From Phycisphaerales bacterium (GTDB lineage: Bacteria; Planctomycetota; Phycisphaerae; Phycisphaerales; UBA1924), in the NCBI GenBank assembly GCA_029260455.1, contig JAJDDF010000006.1, positions 62,001-126,000 of the forward strand: a stretch of DNA of 64,000 nt. Reading direction: 5' to 3'. The notes below the pieces were generated by a model, which saw nothing but the letters and a program-made list of their open reading frames with translations, did no database searches and was not told where the DNA came from. A program made the position numbers and the translations under genes. Shown here piece by piece: positions 37,201 through 45,519 of the stretch (position 1 is the first letter of the stretch; each line of letters begins with the position of its first letter).

Positions 37201-38361
37201 TGTATCACTCGGATCCGCAACACCTGCGCCCAACACAAAGTCAGGATCAGCATCCGCGTCCGTATTCACCTCGGTGCCAAGTGAGTTCTTGATCATCGAG
37301 TAGTAATCCGCGTCACCAAGATTCGCACCAGAAACTGGCAAATTGAACGTCACCCGCAGCGCGTTACCCGCACCACCGGTTGACAGAATCGTGCTGACCC
37401 ACTCGGCTGACGCCACCGCAAAGCTGGGCGTTGACGTCGTGGCAATACCCGTTGTCAAAGGCAGTCCGGTGACAGGATCGCACTGGAAGGCTTCATTACC
37501 CACAAGGTCAAAAATATCCGTATGTGTCGGATTGCCCGCATCGTTTGCTGCCGGACGGAAGAACGTTCCGATAGGGAAGTTCGTCGCCGTCACGCCCACG
37601 CCGATCGTGGTGTTGGCATCACCCGCTGCATCAACAAACGCTGCATCAACAACGAAAGGCAAAGCCGCGCCATTGGGTGTCAACGTTGCTGCAAAGAAGG
37701 CGTTGGTCGCGGGGGGGACAAGGAACTGGAACGACGTATCGTTCACGTTCGCAAGATTCGTGTCATTGGTCCCGGGGCCGCCAGCGCCCTGCAGAGCCTC
37801 ATCGAAGACGAAGAACACGCGATCGTTGGCAGCATTCGTGAAGACATTCAACAGCTTCGGACCCTGCGTGTCAATGACGAGCGCCTCATCAAGGGACTCA
37901 TCGGCGACGTCGATCCGTGTGCCGACACCATCAACAATGCCCGGTGCGCCCTCAGTCGAGCACACCACTTCGATCGCAGCAATGTTGGGGTTACCCGCAG
38001 CGGCAGAGATGAACCCGCCCGCACCCGCGAGCGCGATATCGACTGTAAAAGCCTGGGTTGTTGTGGCTGCAAAAATCGGCGCACCACCAATGCCAGGCGT
38101 CACATCCTGACCCGTTGTCACGCGAGCACCAGCGGCATTGATACCAAAAAGCTCAACCCTGTCGATCGCCTGACCGACCACCAGACCTGCGCTAGCGGGC
38201 GTGTTGTACTGGACATTGATCACCGAAACGGGACCAATGAATTCATTGTTGTTCAAGCGGGGACTCAACACCACCATGTCTGGCGCTGCGACCGCCAGTG
38301 TAAGCATGGGTAATGCGAGGCCAGCCGTAGCGGCCAGCAGCCCTGCCAAGTTGCGATTCAT
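34276..38361 (-). CDS. Very large secreted Ig/SwmB-like surface protein
   Basis: A 1361-residue exported protein with a signal peptide (about 1-25). The body is a series of beta-rich units resembling bacterial Ig-like/SwmB repeats. Recurring motifs are RVFFVFDEALQG, LALVFGENMVTGAF and IHVNFNENINVADLELADF, each a strand followed by a turn and a T/V/D-rich strand. Several DxDxDG calcium loops are present (DQDGDGSLDG, DTDGDGVVDE, DNNGDGVWDA). Composition is rich in A, D, N, T and V and poor in lysine and cysteine, as in S-layer or adhesin proteins. ATG 38361 is chosen at the start of the signal peptide. It lies just upstream of the T2SS operon but has its own terminator. Function unproven. Confidence 0.8.
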   Translation of the reverse strand: MNRNLAGLLAATAGLALPMLTLAVAAPDMVVLSPRLNNNEFIGPVSVINVQYNTPASAGLVVGQAIDRVELFGINAAGARVTTGQDVTPGIGGAPIFAATTTQAFTVDIALAGAGGFISAAAGNPNIAAIEVVCSTEGAPGIVDGVGTRIDVADESLDEALVIDTQGPKLLNVFTNAANDRVFFVFDEALQGAGGPGTNDTNLANVNDTSFQFLVPPATNAFFAATLTPNGAALPFVVDAAFVDAAGDANTTIGVGVTATNFPIGTFFRPAANDAGNPTHTDIFDLVGNEAFQCDPVTGLPLTTGIATTSTPSFAVASAEWVSTILSTGGAGNALRVTFNLPVSGANLGDADYYSMIKNSLGTEVNTDADADPDFVLGAGVADPSDTSSVLVPVTVDGTATNDAFIWGDGLSTDGQTFQVMTDITTDPPNVPQSIFSDPIALANTTNIGDGRPPALLGHAFLDQDGDGSLDGVAPFFDEPVTSDLAIGDVELNKTAGTVNPFAQITADGDLTADAVVNNADPNLDEITVSSTGAVDVRTGVANAPERLHSGNGQVFSFDPAGPDWDEDTFAGALDTDGEATPGTGDGGVLTLDFTDGTFSDPGNNDFMTTFTANPANVDRATPVFVSLSHFEGDNQQNGSNVQFWRELNNGAFTNPPSVPSSSLGDNQNLDRLALVFGENMVTGAFDPTEMFVDGAPIFTGGSTRFATANAVTIVNNATASDSLAPGASVTVRDEANLADAAGNAATVDNATATAGTSPFVAYQLDVAGNDVHGAVLVDTDGDGVVDEIHVNFNENINVADLELADFDITSPTSAVATGLAAGSSSSEIVITLDTTPAKAVSTVTTVTLRYNSAVATPLISGPNGAVSQLASQAADNNAALTPINALVDPAVIGAETDSPSSMLISGTINVGGSPAPIGTIVYGMIAVPTVDKIIAIHNGIAFTYERDVFGDTGSFEAITNWLFGYREHVYLHRFKGNEQQFTNFKDDGEHHDDGEDFLFDTDIIDLEFSFRSFDSITFRGTGEQREDTVSGSVEVCWDVLRSSNGTTEQLFRNGFDINDAPILSRAVVTGSNGNYEIEVGGPITGFTGIDRVDSTDFPVILIVQTPNGERCAVSSVLNAADGNGPILFQPTVRSDTPSTFDFDVNLDNVGKRSVYRGWNTVGFDRASGVAESSLPTLPNGVLADDVQTGLVRDLPGAGPLEQFCFWDDNGDGVWDASDDGSDLLDSIIVDADCVQHFAFTMTNLGVQFGDGMTNLVGGYGFGFFNGSGTDLGVCQFGPPIAPGVPFSTFPSSNTNLGWVLATATQDTDVSGGPGPLGGGADFAIEFLNDDGKFFTRSSGTNSHGDLENVPDGSPVFIHFP

Positions 38362-38677
38362 GCCAACTCGTCCTTTCTTTACGTTCTCCACCACCGTGTG
38401 CGGTGAAGCCGACTTGCTTGCTCCCGGTGCAGACCCCGCCTCTTGAGGGCGAAGACGAGAAGTCTCCACATCTGTGAGCCTGAGCGGGAGGCAACTCGCC
38501 GACCCCGCCGACCTATCTGACTCGTCCCCCGCCATCTGGCGAGGCAACGATTGATCACTCCACCCCGACATTTATCGGAGCTTAGTGACAACTTACACGC
38601 CCTTGAGGCAACGTGCAAAATCGCTCCAGGCGGCATTACCCGCCAATTCAGCGTGTATGGGCTATCGACCGCATCAA
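38362..38677. other. 316-base non-coding gap; leader of the large secreted-protein gene
   Basis: No gene supported. The minus strand probably carries the promoter and a long 5' leader for the 1361-residue protein. A small stem CACCG/CGGTG lies about 35 bases before its start, and another GGCGG/CCGCC stem (38629-38644) just after the luxR-type stop could be a weak terminator, although the T-run is poorly placed. I matched no known riboswitch class. Confidence 0.4.
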
Positions 38678-39124
38678 CTACCTTCCCCCAACCTTTCCTT
38701 GTGGTTTTACTTCTCGGGCCTGCCCATTTGAGGGCACCCCGCCCCCTAGCACTCCCCTGCGGTACGCCTCTGTGAGCTGGCTCCACGCCAATCCCACAAG
38801 TTCCGACTTACCGGACGTCCCCAGTTTCTGGTGAAGACGCATCAGATGAGTTCGCAAGGTCGGCAGCGCAATACACAGCCGATCCGCCACCCGTTCATTG
38901 CTGCCCCCATCACACAACGCGAACAACACCTCGCGCTCGCGATTGGTCAATTCCGAAAACGCGGACAAAAGGGCCTGCAGCTCCGCGTCAGAATTGACAA
39001 GCTTTGAGCTTTGTTGAGGGTGGATGTCTTGCTGATGAGGTACTGGAACGGCCTTGGCAGATTCGTCGTCCCATTTATTCAGCGCACGCGCAGCCTTGGC
39101 GCGGGCCATATTGAGTGAGGTCAT
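38678..39124 (-). CDS. LuxR-type helix-turn-helix regulator, no receiver domain
   Basis: A 148-residue protein from ATG 39124, which has GGAG nine bases upstream; a GTG at 39199 has no ribosome site. The LuxR/GerE HTH reads LTNREREVLFALCDGGSN then ERVADRLCIALPTLRTHLMRLHQKLG, in about residues 60-115, with a basic tail. There is no receiver, autoinducer-binding or ATPase domain, so the input signal is unknown. It lies between the large secreted-protein gene and pilT, making either a possible target. Regulation of secretion or pilus genes is inference from position. Confidence 0.78.
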   Translation of the reverse strand: MTSLNMARAKAARALNKWDDESAKAVPVPHQQDIHPQQSSKLVNSDAELQALLSAFSELTNREREVLFALCDGGSNERVADRLCIALPTLRTHLMRLHQKLGTSGKSELVGLAWSQLTEAYRRGVLGGGVPSNGQAREVKPQGKVGGR

Positions 39125-39444
39125 AACTGCTTTCTCCACGCCGGACACGTCAGCGCCCGGAGGGTTCTCCCGCACAGAGCCTACCGAGATATAGGGCACA
39201 ATTCAATCATCTCAAGTGACGATAAGTACAGAAATATGCACGAGTTGCTCTCATAATCTTCCCGGAACTGAGCGAATGGCAGGATCGGGCAATTGGCGGG
39301 GCTGTGCGGGTTGGTGCGGCTCGAGAAGGGCATCCGGCCCCCAGTCACCCAGAGCAGACTCGGGCGATGCCCTTGGCAAGTCGATGGACAAGTCTGGCTG
39401 CGCGACCGGCGAACGTAAAACCGTCTGTTTAGGGGGGGTGTGAA

Positions 39445-40521
39445 GTGGCGAATGATGAGCAGGGGATCAACATAGACGACATCCTGCGCCGTGCCGCAGA
39501 GTCCGGGGCCTCGGATATTCACATTGTGTCAGGGCATCCGCCAGTGGTGCGCGTCCAGACTGTGATGACCCCTATGGACCTCCCGGCAATCACCGCCGAA
39601 GAAGCCGAAGTGATGGTCAAGGGGATGGCATCGGAAGGGTCATACCAGACCTTTCAGCGTCAGAACGACGCCGATTTCTCCTATGCCGTGGAAGGCCTTG
39701 GCCGGTATCGCGTGAATGCCCATCGCCAGCGGGGCACGCCCGGCATCGCCCTTCGTGCGATCAAGACCACCGTCCCTCCTCTGGATCAGTTGTCTCTGCC
39801 TGAGGTGATCACACGGCTGACCTATCTACCGCGCGGGCTCGTGCTTGTGACCGGTGATACTGGTTCGGGCAAGTCCACCACGCTTGCCGCGATGATCCAG
39901 TCGATGAATGAGCGCTATCAGAAGCACATCATGACACTGGAAGACCCGGTGGAATATGCCCTGCAATCCAACCGGTGCCTTATTGAACAGCGTGAACTGG
40001 GTCAGGACATGCCGAGCTTTGCCTCTGCCCTGAAGCACGCGCTGCGTCAGGATCCGGACATCATTCTTGTGGGTGAAATGCGAGACCTTGAAACCACGGC
40101 CCTTGCGATCACGGCTGCGGAAACCGGTCACCTGGTGTTGAGCACTTTGCACACGACTGATGCCTCGCAGACGGTCGAACGAATTATTGACATGTACCCG
40201 GCGGGTCAGCAGAACCAGATTCGCGCCATGCTTGCCAACACATTGCAGGCAGTGATTTCACAGACCTTGTTCCGCCGCACAGATGCCAAGGGCATGGTGC
40301 CCGCTGTCGAGATTTTGTTGTGTACGCCCGCGGTGCGCAACCTGATTCGTGAGGGGCGGACATTTGAGATTCCGAATGTGATCGAAACGAGCCGGGCGAT
40401 GGGCATGTGCAGTCTGGATTCATCAATCGCACAACTGTATTTCAACGGCTTGATCGGGCGCGACGATGCGGTGGCACAGGCCTCGTTCCCGGACAAGCTG
40501 GAGCAGCAACTGGCGGCGTAA
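39445..40521 (+). CDS. pilT: Type IV pilus retraction ATPase PilT
   Basis: Hexameric ATPase that depolymerises pili for twitching. The 358-residue protein has the N-terminal PAS-like domain (GASDIHIVSGHPPVVRV), Walker A GDTGSGKST near residue 137, LEDPVEYALQSNRCLIEQRE, LRQDPDIILVGEMRD and TGHLVLSTLHTTDASQTVERI, and the PilT-specific AVRNLIREGR segment. No zinc motif, as expected for PilT. The GTG start follows a GGGGGG run at the right distance. It begins the second pilus block and is 43 bases from pilC. Confidence 0.93.
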   Translation: MANDEQGINIDDILRRAAESGASDIHIVSGHPPVVRVQTVMTPMDLPAITAEEAEVMVKGMASEGSYQTFQRQNDADFSYAVEGLGRYRVNAHRQRGTPGIALRAIKTTVPPLDQLSLPEVITRLTYLPRGLVLVTGDTGSGKSTTLAAMIQSMNERYQKHIMTLEDPVEYALQSNRCLIEQRELGQDMPSFASALKHALRQDPDIILVGEMRDLETTALAITAAETGHLVLSTLHTTDASQTVERIIDMYPAGQQNQIRAMLANTLQAVISQTLFRRTDAKGMVPAVEILLCTPAVRNLIREGRTFEIPNVIETSRAMGMCSLDSSIAQLYFNGLIGRDDAVAQASFPDKLEQQLAA

Positions 40522-40564
40522 GACGGTGTCGAAGCGCGAGATCGCGCAGATGTAAGGGGAGTTC

Positions 40565-41791
40565 ATGCCGGCGTATCGGTATCAAGTTCGCCAGGGAAAT
40601 GGCCAGACGGTAGTCGGCGTGTTGAACGCCGAGAATGCGTCTGTTGCAGCCTCATCGTTGCGCAGTCAGGGCATGCATGTGCTGACGGTGTCGCCGATCG
40701 TGAGTGGGCTTGATTCGGGGGCGCTGCTCAAGCGTCTGAAAGAACTGAACTCAGGCAAGGTGTCTGCCAAGCATGTGCTGGATTTCACGACGCAGCTTGC
40801 GGTGATGGTCCGTGCAGGCATCGGCATTCGCGCTGCGCTGGATGGCATCGCGGCTCAGACAGAACATTCCGGCTTTCGCAAGATCATCCTCGGGCTCAAG
40901 TCTGACGTTGAATCTGGCAAGCAGTTCTCCGAAGCGCTGCAACGTCATCCGAAGCTGTTCAACCCGCTGTATGTGAATATGGTGCGCGCTTCTGAAATGT
41001 CCGGCTCATTCGGCAAGATGCTCAATCGCATTGCGGCATATCTGTCGCAGGAAATTGAAACGCGCCGGATGGTTATCGGTGCGATGATCTATCCGGGCAT
41101 TATCGCAACAATGGCGGTCAGCGTCACCATCTTCCTGCTGACCTTTGTATTGCCCAAGTTTGCGGGCGTTTTCAAGGGTAAGGAAGACGCACTGCCCTGG
41201 GCGACAACGTTCCTGATGAATCTGTCAAAGACAATGCGAGAAGACTGGCCGATTATTGTCGGCGTGTTCACCGGGATTGTGATTGCGATAGCGCTCGTAT
41301 TGCGCACAGAATCGGGATCATTCTGGTTCGATAAGATGAAGCTGACTGTGCCTGTTGTGAAGCGCATGTTCCGCTCGCTGTATATCAGCCGTTCCCTGCA
41401 AACACTGGGCGAACTGATCAACGCGGGCGTACCCATGCTCGACACCATTGCGATCACGAGCGACATCTCTGGCAATCGCCTGTTCAAGCGGATGTGGCGC
41501 GGTGTGTACACATCTGTGAAGCAGGGCAAGAAGATCGTGCATACGTTGAACTCTTCATCGTTGATGCCGCGTGCAGTAGTGCAGATGATTGGTGCGGGCG
41601 AAGAGTCCGGTAAACTTGGCGAAGTGCTCGAGGAAGTTTCAGACTACTACGCGAAGCAACTGCGGGAATCAATCAAAGCAGTTACCGGAATGATCGAGCC
41701 CATCATGATCATCATGATGGGATCAGTCGTCGGATTCATCGCGATGGCGATCATTCTCCCGATCTTCAAGATGAGCCAGATCGTGAAGTAA
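40565..41791 (+). CDS. pilC: Type IV pilus inner-membrane platform protein PilC
   Basis: Polytopic protein on which PilB and PilT act. The 408-residue protein has two T2SSF domains (LDFTTQLAVMVRAGIGIRAALD with MVRASEMSGSFGKM, and SLYISRSLQTLGELINAGVPML with MIGAGEESGKLGEVL) and three spans, the last being IMIIMMGSVVGFIAMAIILPIF. GGGGAG precedes ATG 40565. A G+C hairpin lies directly downstream. It is a clear relative of gspF at 29.4 kb but shares the PilC-type FxxPxL-like variable features with the pilus branch only by context. Confidence 0.9.
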   Translation: MPAYRYQVRQGNGQTVVGVLNAENASVAASSLRSQGMHVLTVSPIVSGLDSGALLKRLKELNSGKVSAKHVLDFTTQLAVMVRAGIGIRAALDGIAAQTEHSGFRKIILGLKSDVESGKQFSEALQRHPKLFNPLYVNMVRASEMSGSFGKMLNRIAAYLSQEIETRRMVIGAMIYPGIIATMAVSVTIFLLTFVLPKFAGVFKGKEDALPWATTFLMNLSKTMREDWPIIVGVFTGIVIAIALVLRTESGSFWFDKMKLTVPVVKRMFRSLYISRSLQTLGELINAGVPMLDTIAITSDISGNRLFKRMWRGVYTSVKQGKKIVHTLNSSSLMPRAVVQMIGAGEESGKLGEVLEEVSDYYAKQLRESIKAVTGMIEPIMIIMMGSVVGFIAMAIILPIFKMSQIVK

Positions 41792-41811
41792 TGCGATGCT
41801 GTATGAGGCAA

Positions 41812-41839
41812 CGGGCGGTGCCATTGTTGGCACCGCCCG
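41812..41839 (+). promoter_or_regulatory. Perfect 11-bp hairpin between pilC and the next prepilin gene
   Basis: Arms CGGGCGGTGCC (41812-41822) and GGCACCGCCCG (41829-41839) around a six-base loop, ending 26 bases before ATG 41866. No T-run follows, so it is more likely an mRNA stability or differential-expression element than a full terminator. It supports the downstream start at 41866 instead of the frame start at 41791. Confidence 0.7.
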
Positions 41840-41865
41840 GAAATGCTTCAGGACCGGAGCGAACG

Positions 41866-42585
41866 ATGTTGGCTGCGCGGCGGACAATCTGGCGATCTCG
41901 ACCACCGTGTGCGCGTTCGCGCCGCGGGTTTACATTGATCGAGACCATGCTTGCCGTGGTGATTCTCGGTCTTGGTGTGGTCGTCATCATGCGCTCGATG
42001 ATGACTTTCCTGCAGACCAATACATGGTCAACACATTCTGCAACTGCGGGATATCTGGGGCAGGAAATTCGCGAGCTGACGCGCAACCTGCCGAGGCACG
42101 ACGTTTTCTCGGGCGGGCTGTATTTCACGGACAACGGCGGCGGCAATGTACTCAACGGGTGGGGCCTGGAAGCAGGTGAAATTCTACCCGAAGACATTGA
42201 TGATATTGACGATCTGGACGGGCTCGCCTTTGGCAGCCCGCCCGCACCTGCTGGCTTTACTGTTACCCAGTGGATGTCGCAGGGGCCGATCAATGCCTTC
42301 GGGGACATTATCGAGCAGACCATGCATGACGGCACCGTGTCGATGATCGACGATGGCAACGGCGTCATGACGTCCGAAGCACTGCGTGGCTGGTCGCAGT
42401 TCATTCGTGTCGAGAAACTCGATCCATTCGACATGTCCACAGTTGTTCCAAATGACACGTTGGTTGCGGGCGTGCGCCCACTTAGCGCGTATCCCTTGCG
42501 CGTCACGGTGACCGTAACGTACAACGGCGTGTGGGCTGATCAGGCACCAACAAGCACACAATTTTCATGGATTATTCCTCCGTAA
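41866..42585 (+). CDS. PilV/GspI-type minor prepilin
   Basis: A 239-residue prepilin-like protein with signal RRG|FTLIETMLAVVILGLGVVV (Gly21, Glu26), then a large periplasmic head. The start is ATG 41866, with GGAG six bases upstream; the frame is open to 41791 across the hairpin. The head has an acidic DDIDDLDG stretch and a C-terminal YPLRVTVTVTYNG strand, typical of PilV-like minor pilins with strand-rich ends. It is the first of three prepilin-like genes after pilC, probably tip or priming subunits (inference). Confidence 0.78.
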   Translation: MLAARRTIWRSRPPCARSRRGFTLIETMLAVVILGLGVVVIMRSMMTFLQTNTWSTHSATAGYLGQEIRELTRNLPRHDVFSGGLYFTDNGGGNVLNGWGLEAGEILPEDIDDIDDLDGLAFGSPPAPAGFTVTQWMSQGPINAFGDIIEQTMHDGTVSMIDDGNGVMTSEALRGWSQFIRVEKLDPFDMSTVVPNDTLVAGVRPLSAYPLRVTVTVTYNGVWADQAPTSTQFSWIIPP

Positions 42586-42652
42586 GGTTCCACGCGCTGA
42601 CTCCATCGGGGCGAGGAATGACACGCGGGGCCTTTCAATTGAGGAGTCTTTC

Positions 42653-45487
42653 ATGAACGGTAAGCGAATCAAGCAAGTTCGATCATCACGTAAGCATCGC
42701 GGAATGCGTCGCTCACGCCGCGGCGTTGTTGGCATTCTTGCAATGATGTTCCTGGTGATGTTCGCCTCTCTTGCGACTACTCTTGCGATCGTCACACAGG
42801 GCAACCTGCGCAGTGCGGTCGCGCATCAACGGGTCGTGAAATCGATTGGTGCAGTCGATACCGGCCTTGAGATTGCAGAAGCGCGCCTCACAGAAGCCGC
42901 TTCGCGATTCATCGTAGCGCGGGGTGACATCACGCCGGCGTATGCGCTGCAACTGTGGGATGGCACATTCGATGCTGTCCCGCCTGTAACAGTCATTCCG
43001 CCGCTATTTGCGCGTCCGGAAGTGACGCCGCCAATCAGTATCTCAGAAGCGCTCGTGTTTCATCATGAGTCTGACAACGTCAATAATCTGGTCGCTGCAG
43101 ATGGATCGAATACGCCTTCACCGATCATATTGCCGACTGAAACACCTGCTGGCTGGGTCGTGACAACGCCGATCGGTCTTGAGCGCGATGGGCTGAATAA
43201 CATCGTGACCGCAGTGCAACTCACATACCTGCCGCCGGATGCACTCGGCGCAGTTCGCATCGTCGTAACAGGATACACGTGGGACTTTGCTCGCCAGCGC
43301 TGGGTGAGCCGCACAGCGCAGCAATCATTCTCCATGACCAAGAATCTCGAGCAGGCGGTGTTGGCGCCGTCGCGCTTGATGGTCGGCCGAAATGTGCAGA
43401 TCAACGGTCCACTTGGCATCCGGTACAACTCCCAGTCGCTTGACACGCTTGATGGCGCACCACTGACCATGAAGAGTGATTTTTATGGCTTGAATGCAAC
43501 TCTCGATACCAAACTTGATGATTATTATGCCATGGTCCTGGCCTACGATGTTGACGGCGACAACCGTTTGCGCGAGTTGCACTCCGCAGAGAACTTCCCG
43601 CTTGGAGCTCTCAATCAAAATGATTATGACGGCAACGGATTGGGTGACGGCGCATTCAAGGATGTGACGCGCGATGGCATGGTTGATGACTTTGACATCT
43701 TCATCAAGCACTACGACACGAACAATGATGATCGAATCATCCTCTCAAATGCATTGACAGATGGAACACCTGCGGCAGCATTGGCTGCTGAATTCACTGT
43801 TGACGATGCGCTTGGTGTATTGATCGACTCCGGCTTGCGTGATCGCAACGGCAACGGGCGCTGGAATGGCACATTCAATGCTGGTGCCTGGGATTTCACA
43901 ACATTCCGGGACAACGACAACGATGGTTCATTCGATGCTGCAGATGTTGATGCAGACGATGTCGTTCTTGGGTATCGCGATGGCGTGCTTGATTACAAGG
44001 ATCGATATGCCAAGGTGCGCGGCCCGATCACCTTCATTGCCAATCGCACAAACTGGGAAACGATGGACGATGGCACTGGCATCCCCGTCGGCGACTACCA
44101 GGCGCAGTTGCAAGGCAGCATCGTGCCCGGACGCGACGAACAAGCCGTCTCATTCGATGCCGCAGACAGTGATGTGCCCGCGATCAGCGCTGACAGCTTC
44201 ACTGATGCAACACAAACATTGATAGACGTCGCCGCGAGTGAGCCTTTGTCCTTTGCGGAACAAGTTGAGGCTGCGATGGGGATCGCGTGGACGCCCCCAA
44301 CGATCGTCGAAGGCACTCCATATGGTGCGCCGTCGGCCTCTGATCTCTACCAGCGTCCGGTGTACACAGGGATTACATTTAAAAATGTCAAAGTCCCGAT
44401 GGGCACGAATGCATTATTCGTCGATTGCACGTTCGTGGGTGTGACCCATATTGATTCCTACTTCAACAACAACCATCCCTCATGGCCTTTCTATGGCCAA
44501 CAGAACCGCAACCCGAACACTGGTGCGCTCGAATTGACGTATCCACAATCTGTGGCATCTGAAATTGCACTTGACAAGTCATGGGCTCAACCTGAATGGG
44601 AAGGCTACGACACGCTGCCTGATCCACTGATGGTCACTGTCGATCTGAATGGTGATGGCGTCGTTCCTGATCAATGCATAGATACGAAGCGTGTGTCCAA
44701 CAACATCCGTTTCCATGACTGCGTTATTGTTGGATCAATTGTCTCAACGCGCACCAAGGTGTTTCACAACAAGCGCAACAAGGTTCAATTCTCCGGATCA
44801 ACAACGTTCACCGATGTCCATCCTGACTTCCCCGATGATCCGGATTACAACCCGGACAGCGATGATCTGGATGCCATCTCGCGCAGTTCACTCATGCTGC
44901 CGAACTACTCTGTTGATATTGGCACCAACAACTCGGATCCCGATCAGGATGTGCATCTGCAGGGTGCGATCGTTTCGGGTGTGATTGATATTCGCGGCAA
45001 CGCAACAATTGATGGCGTACTGCTGAGCGATTTCACGCCCGTGTATGGCACGGCCCCGCTGAATCTGTATGGCCAGGCAGTGGGCAACCCGGCAGATTTC
45101 AACATCACACTTGGCTATTTCGGCCCCGAAGATGGCGACGAAGAAGGCATCAACTTGTCGAACCTTGAGCAGGTCAATGGGCAATTTGTACTTGGCGTTG
45201 ATACGGCGCGAGATCCAGTCACAGGTGCGATGATTACACCTCAGCAGGCGGCGGACATGGGGTTCGCCACGCCCGCAGATTACCCGGCGTCTTGGTTTGA
45301 TGGCATCGCAGACACCGATGCCGCGTTCTTTGACGGCGAATGGGCCACGCGCCAGGTGATGTTCAACGGATTTGGTCACATCGTGTTGAACTTTGATCCG
45401 TCAATGCCGCTGCCCGATGGTCTTGCGACACCGATCGGTATCACCCCACGGCGCTGGGGGTATATCGAAGGTCGCATTTCGTACTGA
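42653..45487 (+). CDS. Very large PilX-like pilus-associated protein with calcium-type loops
   Basis: A 944-residue protein starting with a basic lead and RRG|VVGILAMMFLVMFASLATTLA (Gly24, span about 25-46), a prepilin-like N-terminus without Glu at +5, as in PilX and GspK. Most of the body is a large exported head. In about residues 290-430 it holds several DxDGD-type loops (YDVDGDNRLREL, NDYDGNGLGDGAF, HYDTNNDDRII, RDNDNDGSFDAAD). These resemble calcium-binding EF-hand or dockerin loops and may adhere or stabilise the tip, as in PilY1-like proteins; no von Willebrand domain is evident. SD GAGGAG precedes the ATG. Function is inference. Confidence 0.72.
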   Translation: MNGKRIKQVRSSRKHRGMRRSRRGVVGILAMMFLVMFASLATTLAIVTQGNLRSAVAHQRVVKSIGAVDTGLEIAEARLTEAASRFIVARGDITPAYALQLWDGTFDAVPPVTVIPPLFARPEVTPPISISEALVFHHESDNVNNLVAADGSNTPSPIILPTETPAGWVVTTPIGLERDGLNNIVTAVQLTYLPPDALGAVRIVVTGYTWDFARQRWVSRTAQQSFSMTKNLEQAVLAPSRLMVGRNVQINGPLGIRYNSQSLDTLDGAPLTMKSDFYGLNATLDTKLDDYYAMVLAYDVDGDNRLRELHSAENFPLGALNQNDYDGNGLGDGAFKDVTRDGMVDDFDIFIKHYDTNNDDRIILSNALTDGTPAAALAAEFTVDDALGVLIDSGLRDRNGNGRWNGTFNAGAWDFTTFRDNDNDGSFDAADVDADDVVLGYRDGVLDYKDRYAKVRGPITFIANRTNWETMDDGTGIPVGDYQAQLQGSIVPGRDEQAVSFDAADSDVPAISADSFTDATQTLIDVAASEPLSFAEQVEAAMGIAWTPPTIVEGTPYGAPSASDLYQRPVYTGITFKNVKVPMGTNALFVDCTFVGVTHIDSYFNNNHPSWPFYGQQNRNPNTGALELTYPQSVASEIALDKSWAQPEWEGYDTLPDPLMVTVDLNGDGVVPDQCIDTKRVSNNIRFHDCVIVGSIVSTRTKVFHNKRNKVQFSGSTTFTDVHPDFPDDPDYNPDSDDLDAISRSSLMLPNYSVDIGTNNSDPDQDVHLQGAIVSGVIDIRGNATIDGVLLSDFTPVYGTAPLNLYGQAVGNPADFNITLGYFGPEDGDEEGINLSNLEQVNGQFVLGVDTARDPVTGAMITPQQAADMGFATPADYPASWFDGIADTDAAFFDGEWATRQVMFNGFGHIVLNFDPSMPLPDGLATPIGITPRRWGYIEGRISY

Positions 45488-45519
45488 GTCTGTGATGTCG
45501 CCTGGAAGGGGATCCGCCC

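Noticed and set aside
37343-38313. Two overlapping plus-strand ORFs of about 255 residues
   Set aside because: Both are antisense to the large secreted-protein gene and have no signal, domain or ribosome site.
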